Positions 13,157 to 25,100 of a stretch of 64,000 bases of DNA are shown in pieces (the first letter of the stretch is position 1; each line of letters starts with the position of its first letter). The notes under the pieces were generated by a model. That model worked only from the letters and a program-made list of their open reading frames with translations. It searched no databases and was not told where the DNA came from. The translations under genes and the position numbers were made by a program. The stretch comes from Agapetus fuscipes. Lineage: Eukaryota > Arthropoda > Insecta > Trichoptera > Glossosomatidae. The stretch spans positions 2,046,001-2,110,000 of the forward strand of contig OX637354.1 of assembly GCA_951799405.1 (NCBI GenBank). The letters are read 5' to 3'.

Positions 13157-16100
13157 TCAGTCCGGCTGGTCCATCAGCCTGAGGATGGCGGCCTGGTCTC
13201 CGGCTTCCATGGGCGCTACAGAGATGTCTCTCACGGCACGGAACTTGCCGCAGTTGTTCAGGTGCTCGTTCTCCAGGCGGAAGAAGTTCCACATGAAGCG
13301 GCTGGCGACACAGGAAAGAAAATAGATTAAAGCGTTAAAAGAAAACTACATACTTATTATTCTTGATGAAAATTTTTATGATAAGATTCATGGAAAAATG
13401 GTTTGCTTTACCAATGCCAATGAATCATTGAAAATACTGTAAGCTTGCCTAACACGGTTTATCAAAAATACAGAATTTCAATTTATTTCCAAGTTTAATT
13501 TAAAATTGTAACAAAGATTAACCGATCAAGTGAAGACACCAGCAGGCACCTCGGTGGTTAGACCACTGCAGGCAGCGCAGTCAAGAGAGAACTGGAGAAG
13601 AGTGGTTGCTTCCACACAAGATGAACCTTTTCGCTTCTGAATATTCTAGTTCTATGAATACCCATTTTTTAAATCATTTATTGATTTCCTACCTTAATTG
13701 ATTGACGACAATTCAAACTATGTGAACAGTCACATGTATTAGTTATTCAAGAACAAAAATCACAAAGGTTTAGCACATCTTTCCACTTGCCGACTTTTGT
13801 ATTTTTGAACACAGATGTCAGGGATAAGTTCAAAGTTGGATGACATCTATGATTGAGAGCCTGTATGCAAGTTTACACTTGACACCTATGCGTTTCACCC
13901 GCAGTTGAAGGGTTAAGAAGAAGAAGGGAGAATATGTTTACCGGAAGACTTCCAGCGGGGCCAGGACTGTGACGATGAGGTCTCCGTGCCTGAGCCTCAT
14001 CTCCGTGAGGGAGATGGAGGCCACCCAGCACACGCGCAGCAGGAAGTCCTCCACGATGCCAAAGTAGTAGAAGCTCTGCAACACACAGTCAGTACTCTTA
14101 GTACGAGTTGCAAAACTTGAGTAAAGTAAAGTTTACGGAAAGTATTAAAGAGTGATTTTCCCCAAAATCTGCCGTTTTTGTTTCTTACACTTTATGGTCT
14201 TAGCAAAAGAGTTACAGTGATGAAGAAAATCAAGTTCAAACAAACAAAAATGGCAGATTTTGGGGAAAACCACTCTTTAATACTTTCCGTAAACTTTACA
14301 TTACTCAAGTTTTGCAACTCGTACTCAGGGTACAGATTACAATACTGCCATTTCAATTTAATTCAGTTGAAACTGGTTAAACTTTAAGGTTTTTAATTTC
14401 CCCACTTTCAGAATTATCAATGTTTTTTCCCTTTCTCTTCACTGCTTTATGACTGGTCCATAGTTAGTCGTCCCCTTAGTGCTTGTTTGGCTTATGTCTA
14501 TCAGAGGTAATTTTAACATGAGCAATGTTTGGATGTGTACTGGGCAAATGTGTCTTATGAAAACTGGAAATTTATTTTTTAAAATATTAAAACAAATCAC
14601 ATTATCCTGTTTTTTTCTTAGCTCAGATTGTGTACTTTGAATCAAATGGTGGATAAGCCAAACAAGCACTATGGGGGCGCAATGGTAATGCTTCGGACTC
14701 GTAAATGGAAGGCCGTGCGTTCGAATCCCAGAGCAGCACAAAAAATATACCATTTATATTTTCAAATAAGCTCATTGCTGGTTTGAAAAATGTATACACC
14801 TTTACCCAACCCTCCAAAAATTACCCATTGACCAACTCGCAACTCGTAATTGCAACTCGCATGGGTTAAAAAAAACTCCCGTGAACTGTTCCTGTTTATA
14901 ATTTTTAACGCCTTTAAACATGTGATCGAGCGAGATTTGGCAATCGGTCAATTTTCAAAACTTTTCAGTTTTATTTTCACTGGGAATATTATCAATGGTA
15001 TTATTAACTGGCAAAATGATACTTTCAGATAAAGAAAAGCACACTCCCAACCATACAAAAGTCACTCGCAATTTGCGAGCTAGCGAGTAGAATTTTGGAG
15101 GGTTGCCTTTATCAAAGACCGGTCACTTAAGGACCATCCAGTCTTACAGCAACTGGGTGTTGCTTGAGACTTGGCGCTTTCTATGCGCACTACAAAGGAG
15201 CTCCTGCCTACCATTAAGCAGAGAAAGTTAATGTACTTCGGTCACATTATGAGAAATGAGAAGTACCGTCTCCTTCATCTTATCATTCAGGGTAAGATTG
15301 AGGGGAGAAGATCTCAGGGACGCCGAAGGACATCGTGGCTGAAGAACCTGCGACAGTGGTTCGGCAGAAGCACCAAGTCCCTGTTTCGAGCCGCAGCATC
15401 AAAAATCAAAATAGCTATGATGATCGCCGATCTTCGTTAGAAGTGGCACAAGAAGAAGAAGATAGCGACGAGCTAGCTCACAGAGGGCTCTTAAGGTGTG
15501 AGTCACACAAAAACAGTACCCACCAAATATATCATCTTAATATTATTATTCTTATTACTGCCGTCTTCTCAGTCCCACAAAAATGACGTCATGAATACAA
15601 GTACCTAATTTATTGCATGGAAAAATATATAAAAATAAAAATAAACCTTGCCATTGATGACAGTTATAAAACATATCATCATGCATTTGTGTTTTTTTTT
15701 TGCTGCCTCATCCAAGCATGTACCTGTAAACAGTTTTTTCTTTGAAGATAAAAATGTACTACTCACAGGGATCCATCAAATATAATCTAAGTTGTCACCC
15801 CTGTCTCAGGGAAGGACGGCAAGATGTGCAGGGTGTACGCCCATTTGAGATTTGGGTTTTTATGTTGTAGGTTCACATGCGGCATGTGCAAGCGCGAACT
15901 TGTTCGTGTCTGATTGTGAAAATGCATGTAATGTGAATCGTCAATGTAACATATCTTTGCAACTTAGATTAGATAAGTTGTAAAGCTACATTAACATTTA
16001 AGATTAATGTTATATAGTATGCCCACAAGCAGACACATATAAGTTTGCACTTACAAATGCTGCATGTGTACTAATCCAAACCGCAAATAAACATTAAGCT

Positions 16101-19100
16101 ACATATATAGTGTCACTTTTTTTTGTTTCCCCAAAAGGGGTCATATTTAGCCAGTGAACCTATTTATTTATCTAGCTACGCTAACCATTTCAGTTGAAGT
16201 GGGGGTTTCCAGCTCCAGTACTCATTTCTTGTGAATGCTGAATAAGCCTCGCCGTAATAAGACCGGTTCGTAGTTCAGTGGTAACACTTCGGACTCTGAA
16301 TGGAAGGTTGTGGGTTCGAATCCCGGCGGAGCACAAAAAATATACCATTATATTTTCAAATTTGCTCTTCGCTGGGTTGAAAAATTCATAAAACTTTACG
16401 AATGACCGGTCACCAAAGGTCCATCCAGCCATACAGCAACTGGGTCTTGCTTGAGAATTGGCGCTTTGTAGCGACGACGACCAAGCTCGTAAAAAGTTCG
16501 ATAGCTCTATTGGTAGAATGCTTGCATTCCATGCCGAGAGCATGGGTCCGATCTCAAGGTTTACTCAGCCTTTACAAGAAATGAGAACCAGCCCCCCCGG
16601 GAGCTGGGAAACTCCCACTTCAACTGAAAGAGGTTCCTGTGAGGCCAGCCCCCTTACCTGTAAAAATAAATAGGTCCCGATTCACCACATGCGACCCCTT
16701 CGGGGATAACGCAGGCAAGAAGTTACACTATATGTGTAGCTTAGTTGCGTAACTTTATTTAGGGTTTGAAATGAACACCGAAACAGGAAATAATTTCTGA
16801 CACCCTCGGTGGGATTCGGACGGAAGCCCAGCATGGAATGCAAGCGCTTTATCAACTGAGCCATCGACTGATTTGAGGATGACAATTTTTCTTTAGGTGT
16901 GTATTTAAAATATACATTTAAAGCAACTTTGAATTGAGACCGTGTAGTTGTAACAACCATAGAATAATTCATGTCATTATCAAGGCAACGCTTCCATCGC
17001 ATCTTTCTTAAATGAATATAATCACAATTAACTAAACACACTGTTTACTTCTTCTTAACAATTGCACTCCCGGCCCATCCACAGACATTATAAAACATCT
17101 AAGAACAGCAATCGTTTTGTTATTCGTCACTAAAACGTAAACACATTCTATATAGCGCTTATTTAAAAACTTGTAACACTTTTTTATATTGGCAAGCGCT
17201 AGTCACAATGAGGCGCTCGCTGGTCCTGTTTGCCATGTGCTTCTTGTATCCCCGATCCACGCAACTCGTAAGTGTCGCTCTCATGGTTTACACATTCTAT
17301 TACACGATTAAACACTTTTAAATATATATTTTCTGCGTTTGGTAATATTGACAAGTTTTAAGTGCTTTTGAATAATTCTTGTTGTGCAAATGAAAAGGTT
17401 TCCGGCCAGTCGGTTGAGGAAATTCTGATGCAGCTCCACAAGGCGTGCGTTGAATCGACGGGGACTGATGAAGGTGAGTAGCTTATATTCGCTGACTAGT
17501 GCTTGTTTGGCTTATCCGCCGTTTGATTCAAAGATTACCTTTCAATGATATTGTCTTAAGAATCACATTCTACACAATCTGAGCTAAGAAAAAATCATAA
17601 AACAAGATAATGTGAGAGTTGTTTTAAATATTTTTAAAGTAAATTTCCAGTTTTCATAAGACACATTGATCCAGTACACGCACAAACATTGCTCATGTGA
17701 AGTTACCTCTGATGGACATACGATAAACAAGCACTAAGGGGACGGACTGTAATTCCTTGTTTCTTAACTGTACTGTATCCTGTTGTCGTTCTATAAGGGG
17801 TGGCCAATACCTCTGCAGATGTGTCTCCACTTTTTTCTATCAACATTTATCACTTTCCTCATACATACTCTTCTCTTATTCTCACTCTGCAGGTTCCATT
17901 CTTTCGCAATCTCACCTATTTGGTTAAATAGGTTGATATGAGGCTGACCCCTGATGCTGTACAAACTTGGTTCACTTTTGGCAATGCCACCCCGATTTCA
18001 GGGAAAGGCGGCAGGACTTACAAAGTATACAGCATGCGTAAGCGCAAACTTACATGTGCGTGCTTGTGGGAGCACATTAAATATGAGCACTAAATGTATA
18101 TATATCTTAGCAACTTTGTGTTTTATTTTCACATTAAAAATGAATCTTCGCAAAGTCAATGCACAAACCTCTAAACTTACACTGTTTTATTATTATTATT
18201 TATTATTATTTTGAAATAGATTTGTGAAGAGGAATGTAATTCACCAACCTATTCTGCTTGGCCAGAAACAGGTATTAATATTATCAATTAATAATTCATT
18301 ATTGTTTATTTTTAATATAATATTAATAATATTTTATTTATTTAATTGAAAGATTCAAATCAAAACACTGTTTTGTATTTTCAGGATTTTAATTATTTAT
18401 TTATTAGTTTATTTGTTAATACACAAACAATTCAAAATATAATTATTAATTAATAATTACCCAATAAAATCTGTTAAACCAGGGTCAAAGTTATGGTCAA
18501 ATGACCCAGGCGGGGATCGAACCAACGTTACTCTATTCCAAGCACGCTAGAAAGATCAGCCCACTTGGCCCCCTCGGCCATAACACCGAAAATTTTATAA
18601 GTGAGTGTATTTTGTGGTCTTTGTTTTCAGCGTTCATCGTGAAGGCCAACCAGGAGAGGATCCTGGAGCCGGACCCCAACTTTAAATGCTACGTCAGATG
18701 TTTACTGGAAGCGGGAGGCATAGTAAGGGATCCTATTGCATTTTACCTAATTATTATATAAGGAACTAGACCAGACCTGTCCAACATACGGCCCGCGACA
18801 ACATCAATAGTTATTGCGCAATAAGTTTAATTATTTTAAAAATTATCCATCACTAGGTACTCAGTTCATCTAAGGCAGCGGTTTTCAAACTGCGACGGCG
18901 TTGGCCTTCCCGCGTGTTTTTTTTTTTGGCAATTTTTACAAATTGCGTGCCTTTTAAGCGGGAGCTTATACGTGTCTGCTTGTGGAAATGCATTTAATAT
19001 GAATCTCAAATGTCATATATCTTTGTAACTTAGATTAAAGATTATTATAGATTTAACCAATGTTCCATTCATTCAGTTTTGAAAATCTCAGGCACTTTTA

Positions 19101-22100
19101 ACAATGCCACCGCATCTTATCAAGAGAATGTCTATTTTAAATTTGTTTTATGTTTGCAGGTAAGAGCTGACGGCACCATAGACGAGGAAGTCATGATTTC
19201 TCTGATCCCAGAGTTCCGCAGAGCCGTCCTGACCCCCGTGGTTCACACTTGCGGCACGCAACGTAATACATTCTTGTCTTCTATATAATCTTCTTCTATC
19301 AGAGCTGGGGCTTCTAGACTTTTCGTTCATATAATAGGTCGGTGAAAAAGTTTCTTCGCATTTTATATGACAATTGGTTTAGGTGACCAGAGTGAGGTAG
19401 GTACATCTTTGACATCCAAATTCCCGGATTGAAAACGCTTAAACCAACTTTATGCTACTCTTACTGACACTGCATTAGGTCCATAAACGTCACAATTTTT
19501 TTTCGCGGCTTGCGTTGCATTTTTACCCTTTTTTGTAATAAAATTTAAAAATGTATCTAATTTATTGATTCGATTTGCTCATTTTGACAGAAAGAAAAAC
19601 AAATGAAAATTATCAGAAAACAAAAATTTCTCAATTTCATTCATTCTTTGAAGTGCCCCCTTTTTAATGTGATGAAAACCAGTCAAAAATAGTACAGCCA
19701 AAGATATTTTATTACAAGTATATACATCTAATATATTAGGCTTATTTATTTTTAATTACAAATCATAAGAGAGCACCATTTTTGTGTGTGTGTCTCTCTC
19801 TGAAAAGGCGTATCTTGGGTGCTCCACAAAATACAACCACAGATTTGGAGTTCTTCACTGCCTGTGGCAGTCTGTTCCACTCCACCTGACCCGCAACACG
19901 GAATTCACGGTCTCCGAAATTTGTGCTGATTCGATGGCTAAGCTGAACCAAATTGATTGCACCATCGCCTGCAGATCTGAGTGTCTGCCTCCTCACACCC
20001 CATCATACATTCATATATATGAAGCCACATTTTCTATGTGTACCTACTTTAGTTTGGTTTTCAATATATTTTATGTTGTTATTCAGATGGTGAAGACCTC
20101 TGCGACACTTGCTGGAAAACCCATTCTTGCTACGCACGAGTAGACCCGGATGTAAGTCACTTCTTTTTATAATAATTATTCTTTCAGATAAATAACTAAC
20201 AGGGTTCTATAGAGGAAAGTAATCAGCCTTCACAAGATATGAGCCAACTTTCTCGGGAAGTGGTTGGTGTAAGGCCGGCCCCCTTACCTGTAAAAATAAA
20301 TAGGTTCCACTCGTCACATGCGACCCCTTCGGTACATGAAATAAATCATGTCATCGCCCTTGTCGCTGTCTTGTCGCTGCCTTGTCGCGAAGTCTTGTCG
20401 CTGGCGCCAATGGCGACGCGCTGTATCTCGAGAGCTCCGCGCTTTTTATTATTATAAATAATTTTTGCAGTCGGACTATTATTAATTCTGTGTTCTTGTG
20501 TTTTTAAAATCATTCAAATTTAACGATTCAAATCTACTCGACAAAAGAACTCTCTGCACTTAAAGACTCAAAATATTTAATAAGTGATTCAACATTTAAA
20601 ACTATCCGTGAGAATAACTTGTGCAGAGGAGTTAAAAGAAGACCAAGAGGCAGACGAGGCGGCCGCAATGACCGCAGAAACCCGGGGACAGCTGCAGACA
20701 AGGAGGGGCCCGTGGAAGCTGACAATGTCCACCGCCCGGAATCGAAGGAAGTGTCAAATGGCCTCTGCGGAGGTGTTGAAGCTGACAATTCTGTCAGGAA
20801 TGGAAGTGTGTGTAAAAGGAAGTATGTGAGAAACAGGAAGAATGGATATTTGCAACGTGGAATGTTAGAGAATGGAATGACTGTAAAGAGAATGAAATTA
20901 CTGATATTATGGAAAAGAGAAGAATACAAGTGATGTGCGTGACTGAAATAAAAATGATCGGGGATGGAGAAAAGGTATTGAAGAATGAGGAGTATTTTAT
21001 TTGGAGTGGAATTAAGGATGGATATAAGAGACAAGGCGTGGGAGTAATTTTGAGCGAACGGGCTAAAATGTGTGTAAGTAATTATGAAAGAATATGTCCT
21101 AGGATTCTGTTGGTAAGAATGAGATTAGGACGTGTGAAAATTCTAATGGTAGCGTGTTATGCTCCAGTAGAATCTGATAGCAGAGAAGAAAGAGATGAAT
21201 TCTGGGAGAGTGTAAATAATGTACTAAGAATGAAAGATGAGAATGAACGAATTATCTTATTAGGAGATATGAACGGATGGATTGGTATGAAACGAGATGA
21301 TTGCGGAATGGTTGTGGGTCCGAGTGGTAGAGGAAGGATGAATAATAATGGACGAAAGCTTGTCAATACATGTATAGAACACAGACTTTTTGCAACAAAC
21401 ACCTGGTTTAAACACCAAGACTTGCATCTCTATACATGGCAAAATAGGGCAGGCCATCGAACAATTATTGATTATATATGCGTAGATGAAAGAATGAGAG
21501 GATATGTGAGAGATGCAAGAGTGTACCGTGGAGCTGAACTCAGCACAGACCACTATTTGTTATGCGCGAGAATAATGGTAGGGGATTGTAAGAAAGGAAA
21601 GAAAAAAATATTGTTAAGAATGAAAAGAATAAAAGTGGAAAATTTGAACGATGACAATGTGCAAGATGAATATCAAAGTGAGATTGCCAAAAGATTAAAT
21701 ATGGATGAACTACAAAAAATGAAAGATGAAGGATGTGTGGAAAAAGTGTGGCAAATGATGAAGAAAGAACTGACCGAATCTGCTAGGATGACATGCGGAG
21801 AAACAAATGTTGGTAAGAAAAAAGGTGATGCCTGGTGGAATGATGGAGTGAAAGAAGCAGTAGAGCAAAAGAAGGAAGCGTATATGAGATGGTTGAAAGA
21901 TAAAGGTAATTTAAATTTGGAAATGATGTATAAAAGGGCAAAAATGAATACTAAAAAGCTTGTGTATGAAAGTAAGATGGAATTAGAGAAGAAAAATAAT
22001 GAAAAGGCACAGCAGGACTTCCACACCAACAAAAAAATGTTCTGGAGTTGGGTTCGGAATAATAACGAAAGTGTGGGAGCAACAACTCCGGGCATAAAGA

Positions 22101-25100
22101 ATGCGCAGGGAGTCTTGCTGTGGGATGAAGATGATGTATGTAATAGATGGAAAGAATACTTTGAAGAAATATTAGGACAGGGTGAAAGAAATTTATATGA
22201 ATGTGACCCTACAAATGAAAGTAATGAGGATATTTTGAAAGAGGAAATAAAAGCAAGCATAAAAGAGCTGAAGAATGGAAAGGCTGCAAGTATGGATGGA
22301 TTGAATGCTGAGATGTTAAAGGCAGGAGGAGAATATGTGGTAGAGTGGATGTTTGAATTATGCAAGATGTGTATGAAAGACAGGGTAGTACCGATGGACT
22401 GGAGAAAGGCGGTCATTGTCCCTATTTACAAGGGTAAAGGGGACAAGAAAGACTGCCGTAACTTCAGGCCCATTAGTCTCCTTAGTATACCTGGGAAAGT
22501 CTTATGCAAAATTGTCATAAAAAAAGTGAGAATGGCCACCGATCACAGGGTCTCTGATATTCAATCTGGCTTTATGCCAGGACGAGGTTGTGTGGACCAA
22601 ATCTTTACTCTCAGACAGATTGTTGAAAAACATCTGGCTGTGGGGAGGGTGGTCTACGCAGCATTCGTAGATCTTGAGAGGGCCTTTGACTCGGTGGACA
22701 GATGTATGCTGTGGAATGTTCTCAGGAAGTACGGTGTGAATGATAATCTTCTGAATGTGATACGTGCCATCTATGAAAATAGTTCGGCATGTGTAAGAGT
22801 GGATGGGAGATATAGTGACTGGTTTGATGTATATAAGGGAGTGAGGCAAGGCTGCGTGATGAGTCCATGGTTGTTTAATATAATCATGGACAGTTGCATA
22901 AAAGAAGCTGGAATATCAGAGAGCGGAGTGAAAGTGGGTGAAACAAGAGTTGGAGTACTTCTTTATGCTGATGATGCTATAGTTTTAGCTGACTCGGCGG
23001 AGGAACTCCAAACGATGTTAACCAAACTAAATGATGCATTTTGTAAGAATAGCTTGAAAGTAAATGCGAATAAGACAAAAGTATTAGTTTTTGACAGGAA
23101 TGAAGTATGTGAGGAACTTACAATTAATTTGAATGGAATAAAAGTTGAAGTAGTGAATGAGTTTGACTATTTAGGAAGTAAGTTTGAGGCGAATGGTAAG
23201 ATGACGAAAGAATTAGAGAAGCGTGCCAGCAAAGGAAGATGCGTGATAGGAGCGTTTGGTAGAATAGCGAAGAATAAAAGGATACCAAAGAAAATGAAAA
23301 TGGCGGTACACAATTGTATTTTGTTGCCGACCCTGATGTATGGAAGCGAGTCATGGACGTTGAATGAAAGAGAAGTAAATAAGGTATGCACCGTAGAAAT
23401 GGCCCATCTGAGAAGTATGACAGGAAAAACACTGAAAGATAGAGTGAGAAACGAATGGGTTCTAAATGAATGCGGAGTAAAAGAAAGCGTGAAAGTGAAA
23501 GTTCAAAGAAGTGTGATGCGATGGTTTGGACATATTGAAAGGATGAATGAAGACCGACTGACAAAAAGAGTGTATAAAGGGAATGTAACAGGTAAGCGTG
23601 GAAGGGGAAGACCTAGGAAACAATGGATTGATCAGATAAATGAGATTGCGAATGAATGGAATCTACAGAGTGGAAACAAGAGAAGAGCATGCATGAAAAG
23701 AGTGATGAAATTAGATGAGATGAAAGAAGTATGCAAGGACAGAGTCAAGTGGAGGCACTTGTGTGGAGGTACTGGCCACCCCTAGAGGAAAGGCGGCAGG
23801 ATACAAGACAAGACAAGACAAGCCCTCGGGTGTGCTCGTCAGGCACATACAACCCATAGCTCTCCTACAGGGTGGGATAGTCAATTAAGCTGTTGATGAC
23901 CTTATGAGAAAGCACATAAGGGGCCTGTTGCGCCTCGTTTCCAGGCTTCTGAAGCCAGTCGCCCGAAGTAGCTCCTCATGATGCATGAATTGTGGATAAC
24001 TTCCACACCGCCTCATGAGGAGATACCTGAGAAACTTTTTTTGTACTTACTCTATTATATCTATGTACTTCCGCTGTTAAGGAGTCCAAACCTCGACAGC
24101 GTACTCTAATTTGGACCGTATAATGCAGTTAAAGACGTCCACCATCGCCCTGGGCTCAGTGAGCTGTTTTCACACTCATTACATAGTCGATTATGCGATA
24201 GGGGGCTGTCCATATATTACGTCATTCGCATTAAGGGGGGGGGAGTCTGGTCTGCGGATGATGGCAAATGATGTACGAGTACCAAAAGTGACGTCGTTCT
24301 TGTAAATACCAATTTCTACAAAATATTCAAAATATTATGTAAGTAATATAACATTATTAATTATTAAGCTCATCCATTATTGCAGCAAGAGGGGGAGGGG
24401 GGGTCATTAGATAATGACTATAGGATGATTGTTGGGGGGTCGGCCAAAATCGATGACGTAATTTATGGACGGCCCCTAGGTACCTTTTATTGGAGCATTG
24501 GAGATACTTATGTATTTGTATTATGTGTTTTGTGTATGTGCAGCTCCTTTGTTCTGTTGGTGTCTTTAAGAATAAATAAATAAAATAGTCGTTATATGGT
24601 CAGAGAACTTCAGTACTAGAATTTTTTCCTTTATCTTTTCTCACTCTTTCCATTTCATAATGAAACATTATTTTTCTTGAGAATAATGTGATTGTTTTTA
24701 CCTTACAGAACTACTTTCTGCCCTGAACACCAACAGTGGATTCTACAAGTTTATTCAAGAAGATTATCAATTCAAATTATCAGTTCTCAGAGATAAATGA
24801 CATTAGATTATGGGCATGTAATGTATTTAGTAGTTGTGCAGATAATTTGTAAATATAACAAAATAAAATGATTGATAAATAATGTATGTTTGAATATCTC
24901 TTTGGCCCAGTATTTTCAAGTTTACATCTATATCTGTAATCTATAATCTAAGCTGCAACGATATGTTACATTTAAGACTTATATTAAATGCATGTCCATA
25001 GACAGGCACATGTAGGTTCGCGCCTACACATCCTGCATGCGTGCATACAAATAAACAAAACCTCACATAATCAGAAAGGACGACAGCAATTCTACAAAAC

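Noticed and set aside
13053..13330. Plus-strand ORFs of 64 and 90 codons
   Set aside because: Antisense to XPR1 exon 10, whose minus-strand frame matches the EXS domain.
18874..18905. hAT-like end (CAGCGGTTTTCAAACTG) in OBP intron 3
   Set aside because: No matching second end or 8-bp duplication found.
21673..22416. 247-codon minus-strand ORF
   Set aside because: Antisense shadow of the RTE reverse transcriptase ORF, low-complexity Phe/Ser-rich.
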